A stretch of DNA of 64,000 nt from assembly GCF_014898055.3 (NCBI RefSeq), contig NW_023601322.1, positions 74,614,740-74,678,739 on the forward strand. Direction: 5' to 3'. Of the stretch, positions 46,468-58,774 are shown piece after piece. The notes under the pieces are model-generated. The model was not told the origin of the DNA. It did no database searches and saw only the letters and a list, made by a program, of their open reading frames with translations. The position numbers and the translations under genes are program-made. The stretch comes from Talpa occidentalis (taxonomy: Eukaryota; Chordata; Mammalia; Eulipotyphla; Talpidae). How positions within the stretch are numbered: position 1 is the stretch's first letter; each line of letters opens with the position of its first letter.

Positions 46468-47185
46468 TATTTTTTTTAATCTGCCCCAATTGCTTTCTTC
46501 TTTCTCTGTTTGGGCCTGCAATTTTTATGTTTTAGATTGCTAGACGTTGTCTCACGATCTCTTCAGTGTGTTCTGTTCACTTTTTTCCAGTTCTTTTTAT
46601 TTTTATGTTTCTATGAAGATAGTTTCTATTGATTTAACTTCACATTCACTGAACTTTTCTTCTGCAGTGTCCAGTCCACTCTTAATCCTACCTAGTAAAA
46701 TGATCATTTTGTATATTATATCTTTTATTCTAGAATTTCCACTTCGTTCCTTTTAATAGTTTCCATTTCTCTGCTGAAATGGCTCATCTGTTCATTTATT
46801 ATGCCCATCTTGGCATTTAAAATTCATGAACATATGTATAATAGATGTCTGCATCTGCTAATTCCAACATCTGTGTTACCTCTGGATCTGTTTCTAGTCA
46901 GTATTTTCCCCTGGTTATGGAATATATTTCTTGCTTTTCTTAGTGTCTGATATTATGTGATTGTGTGTTGAGAATTGTGGATGATACATTGTTGAGAGTC
47001 TGGATCATGCTGTCTCCTTCACAGAGTGTTAAAGTTGTTTTGCTGGGCAGTAAATTTACTAGAGAGTTAATTTGACCCTGTTGAGGCTTGGCTTTAGGCT
47101 TTTGTTAGGTCTAGGCCAGCACATACTGTACAACCAGAGCAGTCCTAGAACTAAGGAATGGACTTTTTTAAATTATATTTCTAAT

Positions 47186-47485
47186 TTTTTTAAAGATTTA
47201 TTTATTTATTTTATACAAGAACCAGGGTACAGGCCGGTGAGAGGATTGTGCAGGAGGTGAGAGGATTCATGTGCAGGAGATGAGAGGATTCACCAGAGAC
47301 AGAGTGGAGAACAGAACAGGCAGACTGATGAAATACACTGCTGAGGGGAGCAGCGGGCATGACAGGAGAGTTCTGCCGTGCCATGTGGGATCCTCGCTAG
47401 CCAGCCGGGATCGAACAGGTGCTGCAAAGGCTGCGGACAGCTTCACAATGCTGCGCTCAACAACCTGCACCACCAGGGGAGGCCC
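47186..47485 (-). mobile_element. tRNA-derived SINE with an internal triplication, minus strand
   Basis: A full copy, except that the segment GTGAGAGGATT...GTGCAGGAG is repeated about three times (47237-47292) where other copies have it once, lengthening the element. TGGACTTT lies on both sides (47159 and 47486) as the probable target duplication. Confidence 0.88.
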
Positions 47486-48045
47486 TGGACTTTCTAAGAT
47501 TTTAATTGAAATGTTCCCACCGTGTCTGGCCGGAACAAGTCTCAGTGTTGTGTGACTTCTGGAATCCCCATTTGGTTCACAGACTCAGAATTTTATCCAC
47601 CAGTATCCTGGATTCTTGCCCTGCACAAAGCCTCAAGAGGACCCCCCATCCAGATTTCTAGGTCTCTTTGATCCCCTGCCATACAAATTCGGCCACCTCA
47701 GCATCCTCAATCTCTGATCTCTGTTTCTTCACCCAGTGAGATCATGGCTCTGTTTAGACTGCCATCATTTGGAAAGTGCCCCAGGCAAAGAACTTTAGTG
47801 AATATGGAATTTACCTTGTATGTTTTCCTTCTCTCAAGGATGAAGACTATTTGATGTCCAATGCCTGTAATCACTTGCTATAAATGTTTTATTTAGTTTG
47901 TTTACAGTGGAGAAGCAAGTTTATTACCAATTACTCAACCATGGTTAGAAGCCAATAAAAGTTAAGAAATGAAAGGAAAGGAAAATATGGAACCCTAATT
48001 AAGGATGTGGATCTTATGCCACAAGTATCTAAGACTCTAAGCTTT

Positions 48046-48336
48046 TTTTTTTTTTTAAGATTTATTTATTTATACAAGAACCAGGGTACAGGCCAGATGT
48101 GTGGGAAGGTGAGAGGATTCACCAGAGACAGAGTGGGGAACAGAACAGGCAGACTGACTGAAATACACTGCTGAGGGGAGCAGCAGGTAAGGCAGGAGAG
48201 GTTTGCCGTGCCATGTGGGTATCTCACCGGCCAGCCGGGATTGAACCTGCGCTGCAGAGGCTGCGGACAGCTTCAAAGCGTGGCTCTCAACCACCTGCAA
48301 CCACCTGCAACCACCTGCAACCACCAGGGGAGGCCC
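48046..48336 (-). mobile_element. tRNA-derived SINE with a 10-bp tandem repeat, minus strand
   Basis: The element is full length with a perfect 16-bp target duplication TAAGACTCTAAGCTTT (48030-48045 and 48337-48352). Near its tRNA-like head, CCACCTGCAA is present three times in tandem plus a partial unit (48291-48325), where other copies have one. Confidence 0.92.
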
Positions 48337-49360
48337 TAAGACTCTAAGCTTTAGCTGAAAGCATCTGGGCCAATGAGGCCCATCCCTTTCAGTTCTTTTT
48401 AATCTGGCCTTAGAGTTGGACTGAATAAAACTTCCAGTTCTGGTCATGTTGATAAATTGTGTCAGCCTAATCCTCCAGCCAAAAAGAACCATAAACATTG
48501 GACAGAATGTTTAAAACAACTACACAAAGACATTGGGGAGCAACCACTTCAGGTAAGAACTCAAGGATTATGATACTTGAGAAAAGAGAATACCATGTAG
48601 TAAGTTCTGCATTTACTCTGGTTTTTCCCCTGGGGTCATTTCTCACATTGTTGCAAGGGGGAAATAAGGACTAAGCAGAAAGCTTTGGTTTTGCTATAAT
48701 AAACTGAGGATACAGGGTTCAGAGTTCAGGGCTGCCAAAGAAGCTGCAATTTGAAGGTGGGGAATCTAGGAAGGAGGAAAAATAGAGGACAATGATTGCA
48801 CACAATTTCCCAAGAATATATTTGCTTACTTCTAAACAGCAGCATGGAGACTAAACAACTAAGCAGAGGTTTTGACAGCTTCAAAGTGCTGGGGATACAA
48901 GTTGGAATTCAAGTTCTGCTGAGGTGGAAAGACCTTTGTAAACATCCAAGTTTTCAGCTAAGTCCCAGAAAAAAAATTACACCATACAAGAGAAAACCAC
49001 ATTCTAGGACAAGAGCTATGCCACAGGGCCCCCCAAAAGAAAAAGACAGAAAAAGAAAAGAAAGTTAACCATAACCACACGAGGCCAAAATAAAACATAA
49101 AACCAAGGTGTAAGGAGAATCTATCAGTGTATGGAGTCAGGTAACATTACCCTGCTGGCCAGATGACAACTTTATTCTCTTTTTCTGGATAAAGAAACAT
49201 CATCCAGAACCTTTACTTTTTTAATTTTTCATTGGAATGTGTTTCAGAAATAGAGACTTACAAGGCACATTGAAGAAGCAGGACCAAATGACTGAAATAG
49301 ATCCACAACTGTCTTTAGAAATGAGGGACTTCAAATTCTTACAATTAAAATATTCAAAAA

Positions 49361-49623
49361 GGGGCTCCCTGGTGGCGCAGCGGGTTGAGCACAGCACTGT
49401 AAAGCTGTCTGCAGCCTCTGCAGCATGGGTTTGATTCCCAGCCAGCCAGGGAGATACCCACACAGCGGGGCAGACCTCTTCTATCTCACCCTCTCTCCCC
49501 TCAGCAGTGTTTTCGGGTCATCTGCCTGTTCTGCTCCCCACTCTATCTCTGGTGAATCCTCTCACCCTCCCACACCTCTGACCTGTACCCCAGTTCTTGT
49601 ATAAATAAATACATTTTTTAAAA
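49361..49623 (+). mobile_element. tRNA-derived SINE, full length
   Basis: It has the head GGGGCTCCCTGGTGGCGCAG and a decayed B box (GGTTTGATTCC), and ends AAATAAATACATTTTTTA. The target duplication is unclear, suggesting an older copy. Confidence 0.88.
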
Positions 49624-52348
49624 AGTGTTCAAGAAAACAGAGGAAAAGTCACATTAGGTGAAAAGCTGGGGAGCATAAAAAATAGAATTGCAGTATATAA
49701 AAAAGAATAAAATAGAAAACTATGATATCTGATATTAAACTTAAATGAGCAATATGTTCTTGTCTCCCAACCACTGCTGTGGCTGATTACTCAGGGAGAC
49801 ACACCCCATCCTCTTGCTTAACCATTCAGTCAGTGAACAGTCCCTTCTGCAGCCTCCCTCAGCCTCTGGGATTCACTGTTAGTTTTCTCATCTGTGACCC
49901 TGCTGCTGACCTCATTCCCTCCAAAAAAGTGAGCTCCCCTCCCTCCCCCATGAGCTCTGTGGGGGCAGAGCTTTGTCAGGTTCACTGCTTGGTCTGTGCC
50001 TCTGGACACTCAGGGTTGGCACAAAGCAGTGTCACTAGATGTTTATTGACTGACTGGACATGGGCCAAAGGGGGTGTGGAGGGCTCCTGAGGCCTCTGAC
50101 TGAGTGACCTCATGGAAGCTTTTCTAGAGCAGATGGACCTTCTGCCCCCAACATGGCTAGGGCAGCAGCCACAGTCCTGAGGTTACCCAGGCCACCGAGT
50201 CAGGCCCTCTGGTGTAAGCTGTAAGCTCTTCCCCAAAGTCAGCCTCCTCCCTCAGGTCCATTTTTTTCTTGACACTCCTTAATGGTTGAGCCCTGTCAGA
50301 TTCACAAGCAGGGGATCCTGTTGATGTCATCCATACAGGTCACCAGTTGGGGGTAAAGAGCTGGGGGAAGAAGAGAGGGGAGAGAGGGCCTAGATGGGCA
50401 AGGAGAAGCCACACAACACAGAGGGTGTCTGTCAGTGTTACGGGGAGAATGCACCATAAACTAGCTGGCCAATTCCAAAAGCAGCTCAGAGTATCAGAGA
50501 AACCCACATGAATCCTGCTCCTGCTCCTCTGGCCACTCTCCTCAAGGCTCATCCCAACAGGAATCAGGATATTCTAGGTATGTCCAGAGTCTGTTAATGG
50601 CTTCCTCTGTCGTCTTGTCTAACTTCACTGCACTGTTGTTTTGTTTTAGGCCTGCTGGCTCCTACAATTTGAGGCTTCCCCCCAGGCTGCCTGCTAGGGA
50701 ACTTAACTGGCTGTGAAGGGCCCTGGTCACCCATGAACTGAGTAAGGGACTTAAGGCTCTCCCAGCATCCTGCCTGCCTTCCCCACCACTACAGGTCCCA
50801 GCACTGGAGTCATTCCCAATGGTCTGGAAAGCATCACCATCTTCAGTTGCCTGTGTTTATGCATCTCTGCAGAGAGTCGTGTTAACCTAGGCAGGTTGGA
50901 GGGGGAGTGTGCAGGATGAGCAAGGCTGGGACTATGCCTCTGACTGGTGTCCCATGATGGGCTCCATGCGCCCTCTGGCGGTCATTCTCATATTTGCAGC
51001 TGCAACTCTGGCCAGATGGGGACAGCATCCCAGAGGATTCTGACTTCCCATGTCTTTGCCCTGGTCTATGGGGTGCAAAGAAAATTCCAGATCTTGATGA
51101 AGGCAGGGGTCATCCTGGCCCACAGTTGCTGAGTGACAGTTGGAATGAGACATCACTGCTAGTCCCCAAGAGTGCAGAGCAAGATAGTGTCTGATGGAGC
51201 TGCCAGTTTGAGAAAACCATCTCTCCACTTTTACCCCTGGATTACTTACCCTTTAATCAGGGAAATGCCTGTTAAAACCTGCTCCCTTTGAGGGCTCTTG
51301 TGTCTGTAGATGATGGAGGTGGCCATCTTCCTGATGCCAAGTTTCAGTTGGCTGGTTCAGGGTCAGAGATAAAAGTCAGATTCAGGTTCAAAGTTAATAT
51401 CAAGTTCCAAGTTGAGTGAAAATTAAAGGCAGAACCAGAATACAGAACATAGACCCTCCTTCTCTTAGTTTGAGAAACCACATCTCACACGCTGGTGCAT
51501 GCAGGTACATCCCTGTGTGCACATATGTGTGAGCACCTGAGTCTAGTGGGTAAAGATCCCCCTCTCCCCACCTAAGGCCGTGGCCAAGTCATTCTGTCTT
51601 TAAGGCTCTAGAGGCACAGGGACCATCAAGCTTATCACAGATTCACACAAAAGTTTGAGACGAGGAAAACTGTAGAAAACTACCAAAAAAAAAAATACAA
51701 ATACTAAATGCCATTGAGTGTAACATTATGTCATGGAAACCAGGCAACAGCAGCTCAGCTTAATTCTTACTGGGTAAGTATAAAGTGTACTTTGTGGGAT
51801 GTGGGTGGGTTGATGTGGCCATATTTGATGTGGTCTGAGGGCCTCCAGAGGAGTGAGTATCCCTCCTTCCCTGTAGTGGGTCAGAGTCCTGTACAGTGTC
51901 CTACAGGACCAGAGAACAGGGCTCACCCACAAATTGGGATCATAATAGTGTCTACTCACGAGGCTTAGGGAGCATTCGAGCCACAACCAGTGCTTATCCA
52001 GGCAGGACTATTGGCGGCTGGAGGGAGCCCACAGAAGGGAGTCCACAGGAGGGGTTGGGGTACTTGAAGTGGTATGAGCAGACCTCAGCCACATGAGTGA
52101 CTCGGGCTCCTGTGATTACCTGGAGGTAGATTGAGGTTAAGGCCAGCCACTGCTGGCCCAGATGGTGATTTTGTACAAATTAGCATTCAATTCACTTTAT
52201 TTCCATCTACTGGAAAATTGTATTGAATATGCAAATCTGGAATGTCTGTGATGGGAATGAAGCCGAGGATTGTAGGGTACACAATTAGCTCTACTTCTCT
52301 GGGCTGGAGCCACTCACGGAAAGCCAGCTGACTCCCAGCTCGCTCTTT

Positions 52349-52618
52349 TTTTTTTTTTAAAGATTTTATTTATTTATTTATACAAGCACTGGGTACAGTC
52401 AGAAGCGCGGGAGGGTGAGAGAATTCACCAGAGCCAGAGCAGGATGCAGAACAGGCAGAAGGACCGAAGTACACTGCTGAGGGGAGCAGCGGGCGGCAGG
52501 AGAGGTCTGCGCGCCATGTGGGACCCTCGCCCTGGCAGCCGGAGATCGAACCTGCGCTGCAGAGGCTGCGGGCAGCTTCGCAACCCAGCGCTCAACCGCT
52601 GCACCACCAGGGAGGCCC
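52349..52618 (-). mobile_element. tRNA-derived SINE, full length, minus strand
   Basis: This reverse copy is of the same subfamily as the one at 6005 (GCAGCTTCGCAACCCAGCGC on the plus strand) and looks young. CCAGCTCGCTCTT and CCATCTCACTCTT flank it as an imperfect duplication. Confidence 0.9.
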
Positions 52619-52953
52619 ATCCATCTCACTCTTAAAGTATATGTACATGGTCCTAAAATACTGTAAAGATTGTATGCTTACAACATTTTGGATTGCTGTT
52701 TTTCCAATTTTATCATGGTGTGAAAGCAATACACATACAATAGAAATCAAGGTTCGAGTCTCTCTGGTGATGCTGGGCAGGAACAGCAAGTCCCAGCTCC
52801 CAGCCAGCACTTTAGATTTAGATTTTTGACTTATGAGTTTGACTTATGATGATCAGGATGTAACCCCATTTTAAGCAGAAGAAGATCTGTAAGGTGCCTT
52901 ACAAGCATATGTCACAATAGCACAATGAAGGGTATTCGTTTAAAAATAGAAGG

Positions 52954-53230
52954 GGGCCTCCCTGTTGGCACAGGCAGTTGAGCGCAGCGCTGTGAAGCTG
53001 TCCACAGCCTCTGCAGTGCAGGTTCTATCCAAGGCAGCTGGAGAGATACACACATGGCGCAGCAGACCTCTCCTGACTCTCCCGCTGCTCCCCTCAGCAG
53101 TGTATTTCCATCGATCTGCCTGTTCCAGTCCCCACAATTGTCTCTGGTGAATCCTCTCACCCTCCTGCACATCTGGCCTGTACCCCAGTTCTTGTATGCA
53201 TGAATAAATAAATCTTAAAAAAATAAGAAT
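52954..53230 (+). mobile_element. tRNA-derived SINE, full length
   Basis: It has the head GGGCCTCCCTGTTGGCACAG and the perfect 12-bp target duplication AAAAATAGAAGG (52942-52953 and 53231-53242). The B box is mutated (GGTTCTATCC). Confidence 0.92.
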
Positions 53231-53446
53231 AAAAATAGAAGGAAGCAAAGAACAGGGAGAGGAAGGGTGGAGTTAGTGAGTTAGTGTGGAGACCGTCATT
53301 AAATGGGAGGTTACCTTAGAGTAAAGGGAGCCTGGTCTTGGAGGAAACCAGACGCTATGATTAGGATTCCATGTCAGCCTGAAATCCGGAAGGGTGTTCT
53401 CTGGGTGGATCTGGTAGATTTGCTGTGTAAGTTCTCAACTGCAGCA

Positions 53447-54374
53447 TTTTTGCTGCAAACATTTTCATTGCCTAACTAATTGGCTGTAATGCAATTCTGC
53501 CATAAAAGATAAAATAACTGATTGGCAGTTTGGTTTGACCGTTTGGTTTCAACTGATACAGTAGCCTCATTTTTATATTACATACTTCTTAGTTCTCATG
53601 AATGTCTATACAGTAATGAGTAGATGTGGTGGTCCTAAAATAGTGGATGATTGCAGCTATGCCTATGTCGACTTGATAAAAATATGGTGATAAAACTTAC
53701 TGGAAGTGTGAGATCAGAAAGCGTGAAGCCAGATTGCATGCTATACTAGACAAAGATAACATAACAGTTTGCAGATCCTTGGGTGAGCACAGTCATCTTT
53801 CTGAGCCATCAAAACCAAACATTTACCAAGCCAGCAAATATAAAAGAAGTGGTTAGTAATTCACCACTCTCGGAGAGTGATATCACTCTTCAGCTCATTT
53901 AGACCTGATAATTTGTCCTCTAATGCTGTCTACCAAATTTATGGTGCAGTATTAGATGTCAAATGCTGAGCAAGGATCAAGCTCTTTCTACTGGCCACCA
54001 AAGAAATGGTTACTTGACTGCCATTGAGTATATAGTTTGCTGTTTGTCACGGAGCTTATATTGTCGGGCGAAACTCCCACTGTTGTTTGTTGTTGACATT
54101 TTGTCACATGTCTCTTAAAAGATGTCCTGAAGTTCAAAGGAAGAATGTGGGACCAGCCCTGTGTCTTCAGGCCTCTTTCTCTTCTGATGTGGTATGTTTC
54201 AAAGTAGGAAACCAATTCTAGGGGAAGATCATTGTCTTTAGCTAGCAAGATAAAGCCATCGATGTCACTAACTGGAAGACACTTGGTGCTAAACTCTCAA
54301 ACAGCTTTTTTATCTTTTATGGCAAAATTGTCTTATGGCCAATTAGTTACTGAGTGAAAATACCTGTGGCAAAG
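53447..54374 (+). mobile_element. Mutator-like (MULE) transposon relic with terminal inverted repeats
   Basis: The left end (53447-53514) and right end (54306-54374) are inverted repeats: ACTAATTGGC...CCATAAAAGATAAAA on the left reappears reverse-complemented on the right. Near the left end a short plus-strand frame (53683-53830) encodes a FLYWCH-like zinc-finger piece, YWKCEIRKREARLHA...GEHSHL, with W-x-C and H-x-H. FLYWCH domains are typical of Mutator-like transposases such as Ricksha in mammals. A minus-strand frame at 54248-53988 contains LELVSYFETYHIRRERG, vaguely like the conserved YFE-containing end of these transposases. The element is broken and not functional. Confidence 0.6.
53683..53830 (+). 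pseudogene. FLYWCH-like transposase fragment
   Basis: In one frame, Y-W-K-C (53698-53709) is followed by a basic stretch, ARLHAILDKDNITVCRSLG, and then E-H-S-H-L with the His-x-His pair at 53788-53796. The spacing from W-x-C to H-x-H fits the FLYWCH consensus, but the second cysteine expected 6-12 residues after the first is absent. The upstream YAYVD motif lies in another frame, so there is at least one frameshift. It is a dead relic rather than a gene. Confidence 0.55.
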
Positions 54375-54769
54375 AACTTCAGGTCAAACTACCTAGAACT
54401 GTTCACTGGGGTTAGCTAACTTGCTCCCCATTCTTGTGTGGTCTGGGGCCTGTTACTGATTTTCTTTTGCAGAGTCTGTTCTGGAGCAACAGGGTTGAGG
54501 GAGCAACACCCTTGCTCTGGGTGAGAAGTAGGGCCTCATGCAGGAGAGGGAGTTCAGAATAGAGCAGAGCATTCAAGAAATATTTGCTGAATAAATGAAT
54601 GAGTGAATGAACATAGTCTTCCCTATTTTTCTTCTCTGTTAATTCTTAAATCTATCCACTTTTCTCTGAATTGCCATTCCCAGCCCCGATCACCACCGGC
54701 TGTCTTCTAGACTACAGGCTCTGATCCTCTCCCCTCCCCACTCCCCTCCAGGCTCTGATCCTCAAATTC

Positions 54770-54849
54770 CTAAAAAATAAGATTCAGTTTTTCCCTGGTC
54801 TCCAGCCTGAAGTGGCTGCTCCTTGCCTTCAGCATCTCATTCAAATCCT

Positions 54850-54882
<33 letters not shown>

Positions 54883-55000
54883 CCTATGGCATCTCAGGTG
54901 ACCTGGCCCTGGCAGTTCTGCAACATCACCTCTTACTTCTCCCCTACCCTGTGCTCTGCTGACTTTCTGACATTTGGCGAGGCCTGAAAAAGTAATAAAA
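54770..55000. mobile_element. L2-like fragment interrupted by a TG microsatellite
   Basis: CTCCAGCCTGAAGTGGCTGC, CAGCATCTCATTCAAATCC, then TGACCTGGCCCTGGCAGTTC after the microsatellite. Confidence 0.6.
54851..54882. repeat. TG microsatellite in L2-like sequence
   Basis: GTGTGCGTGTGT... run of about 32 bp. Confidence 0.93.
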
Positions 55001-57214
55001 ACTACTAAACTTTCAGCCTTTTTAATGCTAAGTCAGATGCCCAATAGCTACCAATAGGTAGGGCAAGCTGGGTAGGGCAAGCTCACCCCATCCTCACCTA
55101 TTCCCTAATACCTATCCACAACTAATTTTGGCTTCAGACTGGGAGAGCAGGGGTGGCAGGGAGGGGGTCATGTAATAATCATTTTTAAAAGTGTGCTTGG
55201 AACTGTATGCATCAGGATGTATGAGCACCATACCTGCCTAACTCCTGACCCTCTAGGCATTTGTGTGAGTCCAGAAGCTTTTTGTCTAAGATGGAAGTGG
55301 GGAGGGTATGATGAGGGGGAAAGTGGAAGCCTTAGCCAGCTGTCTGTAGTATGAGTGCCTGTCCTCAACCTGCTGAGTAATTACGGCTCCCAAAGGCCCT
55401 GGTGCCTAGCTCCACCCTGTAATGATAGCCCCGCTTGCCCTGGCCCTGCTGTCTTGGTCTGTAGGGGGAGGCAGTTGGGAGGGGAGTGGTAGCCATACTA
55501 TGGGGTCTGCATCATCTTTTCCATGTACCAAATGGGCTTAGGGATTTGGAGGAGGGGTACTCTATAGACACCAACTTGACCCTGCTGAGGGCTGGCCTTG
55601 CTGACTCCTGGGAATTCTGCCAGGTTCTCTTTCCTTTCCTCTGGGTCCTGCAGCAGGCGGTAAGGTAAGCCCATCTGGGAGGCCCTATTGCCGGAACACT
55701 ACAGCCACCAGTAGGTGGCTCCACTCAAGCAGTGCCTCCTGCCCTGGGTCTCTGGCTTGGAATCAAGAAGCAGGTCAATAGGGACACACCCAGTCTTTCC
55801 TCAGTTCCCAAAGGGAGGAAGCTGGAGGGGAGTCTTGGCCTTGGAGCCCAGCAGGCTATATGTTGAATGCACTGAAGGGCACAGATGTGTGTCAACAGGT
55901 GCAGTGCCCTCTCCGGGGCTTAAAGAATCCCATGGAGGGACCAGGTGCTCATAAACCCTGGCTGACTCTCCAGTGCTGCAGTGGTTGCCAGGGTTTGCAA
56001 GAGTGGACCTGGGAGGGCTCAACACCAACCAGTGGAGCTGGTCCCCTCACCTTCCCCAGGGTAGGGAGGGAAGGTGAGTTGGGGAGGCTGGGTAGGGCAA
56101 GCTGAGGAGCTCCCTGTTTATGGGATCGGGCTGTCCCTACTGCCCCCTAGAAGGTATCTAGTTACCTGTTCACCCAGCACAGACATTTTTGCTATCCCTT
56201 CTGGAGAGACACCAGGTCTTTTTCTTGGGATGGGGGTTGTGGGCAGACAAGTCTATCCTATGTTGAGGAGTCATTGGCCAGGGATGTGACTTAGGCTCAG
56301 CATGGGGGTGCGGCCTCATTTGGCAATGTTACTAGCCTTGCTGGGGTTAAAGGTGGCTGGCAGCCATACTTAGAGACCTGTGGAGGGTCACTAAGCCTGG
56401 GACTAGGCCGTTAGCACCTCCTACCAGAAGCTTTCACCAGCTGGAAAGCATTGACTTTTCCCTCCAGGGACAAGGTTGCTGTGTGGTCTCCTGTTCACTT
56501 GCCAGTTTCCGCCTCCTAGACAGAGCATCTTTCACATTCATGGTCCATGAATTCCCAGCCAGAACCCAGAAAATGTTGGTGTAGTGAATGCAGGAACGAA
56601 CACCATGGAGTCATGACCAGAAGGGAGGTGTGGCTTAGTCCGCACAGTGGATTTTGGGGAAAGGAATGTGACATGGCTGTGCCAGATGGTTGTTGATTTA
56701 TTAAGTGACACACAATGCATGTGCTCAGTGAGGTCTGTTGCAGGCCACAATAGGGGGGCATGTCTATTCACTCTTATATTTTTTTTCCCCACTTCCTGTG
56801 CAGATTCTGGGGGCAGGACTCTATGCTAGAGCAGGACAGAGGCAGCCCCATCCCCATGAAGGCAAAGTGGTGAAGAAGCAGACATGAATGAGTCACACAT
56901 GTTGCATGTATGAAATTCATCCAGGAGCAACTGCGAGTCTGAGGCAGGGACCTGACTCAGGCTGAGCCCAGGGGAGGCTGAAGGAGGGAAAGGTGTGTCC
57001 CTGGCAAAAAGAAAGACATAGTAAAAGGCCAGGGAACTGAAAAATGCCCAAGGTGGCCAGAGTAGTAAGTTTGAGGCTGCACATGATAAAAGAGGCTGTC
57101 AGGGCTGGATTAATGAGACTGGTAACCTTGGTGAGATTTGTGTCTATTCCTGGGGCATTGGCACACTTTTGAGGGGTTCTGTAGATGGATATGCCACAAT
57201 CAGAATCACACTTT

Positions 57215-58335
57215 TTTACACTTATATGTATTTTTTAATTTTACATTTTTCTTTTCCAAAATTATGTTCATTATGACTATACTGGTTTACAAAACTATGT
57301 TTTAGGGTTATAGGTTCACACTTCTACACATGTATGCTATCACACCACTCCCACCATCAAAGCCCAAATAATCCTCTACCACAGACCATTGAGGCCCCAC
57401 CCTCTTTTTTTCCCACTACTTCCCTTTTGATAGTCTTAGTTCTACAGCCAGATTTCAAGTATTTGTTTTGATTGGGTGTGTTCCTTTTCTTTGTTTGTTT
57501 TTTTTTTTTTATTACATATATGAGTGACATAGCCATGTACTTGTGTTTCTCCTTTTGCCTAATTTGGCTTAGCATAATCTCCTTCAGTTCCATCTATGTT
57601 GTTGCAAATGGCAAGATTTCATCTTTTATTTTTTTATAGTATTCCATTGTGTATATATACATGCCACATCTTCCTAATCCCCTTCTCTGTTACTGGACAC
57701 TTAGGTTGTTTCTGTAACTTGCTATTGTACATAGTGCTGCAGTGAACACAGGTGGATATAACCCTTCAAATTTGCATTTTAGTATACCACCAGCAGCTAC
57801 CTAGGCGAGGGATTACTGGATTATATGGTAGATTCATTTTTAATGTTTTGAAAAATCTTGATACTGTTTTCCATAAGGGCTGTATCAGTCTATTAACAAT
57901 GTACAGTCTTCTTTTTTCTCCATACCTTTGCCAACACTTACTGTTTCTGGTCTTTTTTATATGGGCCATTCTCACAGGTATGAGATTTTATCTCATTGTG
58001 GTTTTGATTTGCATTTCCCAATGATGAGTGATAATAAGCATTTTTTCATGTGCCTGTTGGCCATTCATCTATTTTCTTTGGAGAAGTGTCTGTTTAGCTC
58101 TTCTACCAATTTCTTGATTGGGTTATTTGTTTTCTTATTGAGTTGTATCAGTTATTTGTAGATTTTGGACATAGCTCCTCGTATGCTGTGCAAATATTTT
58201 CCCCCTTTTGTTATGGTGTTTTTATTTGTTTTAATTATAGTTTCTTTTATTACATAGAAGCTTTTTAACTTGACATAGTCCTATTCATTTAGCTTTGCTT
58301 TTGTATCCCTTTCTGTTTTAGTTGAGTCCCCAAAA
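57215..58335 (-). mobile_element. L1 3' end (ORF2 C-terminus and 3' UTR), minus strand
   Basis: The minus-strand frame at 57975-57766 reads ...KMNLPYNPVIPRLGSCWW, the conserved C-terminal segment of L1 ORF2 protein, followed downstream by an L1-type 3' UTR ending near 57215. The plus strand shows the antisense hallmarks CTGGATTATATGG and GTTTTGATTTGCATTTCCC. It is 5'-truncated near 58335 and has stops and frameshifts. Confidence 0.85.
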
Positions 58336-58774
58336 CAGGCATCACATTGTTAAAATATTACTCTTATCTGTGGAGTGGAGGAAAGATAAAGGGAGTTGAA
58401 TGGAAGCTGTAGGCCAGATATATTGTCCAGGTGACTGATGATGTCCTAAATTTGAGCTGTGACAGCAGGAATGGAGAAAAGTAATGGATTGAAAGAGATG
58501 TACCAGGTAAGTTCTACTATGGGACCCTGTGGTGGGAAGAAAATTAAAGTAAGTTTCTTGAGATATGGGAAACATTAGAGCAGAAGTAGTTTGAGTGGTA
58601 TGGGGTACAGAAAATGAGTTGACCTCTTAAGTGACTACAAAGGAAAGGTTATGTGGGTCTGGAGTGGTCCTGGGCTGCAGATATAGAATTGGGAGTCCTG
58701 CATTTACATGCGCCCAATAGCCTCTGGGGGTGGGTGGGGGTGGGATTAGATAACATCAGGTAGCGAGTGATCCT

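Larger units (their letters stand above)
45130..47160. mobile_element. Old L1-like sequence interrupted by SINEs
   Basis: The unique-looking segments between the SINEs contain blocks I associate with the antisense of ancient mammalian L1 5' regions (AACATTTCCAGTAAGGCAGG, TTTATAATCCTAAGTTTC, TCTAGAATTTCCACTTCGTT). They are decayed and the subfamily is uncertain. SINEs at 45462 and 46203 are inserted into it. Confidence 0.5.

Noticed and set aside
48291..48325. CRISPR-like array
   Set aside because: Short units with no spacers inside a SINE in a vertebrate genome.
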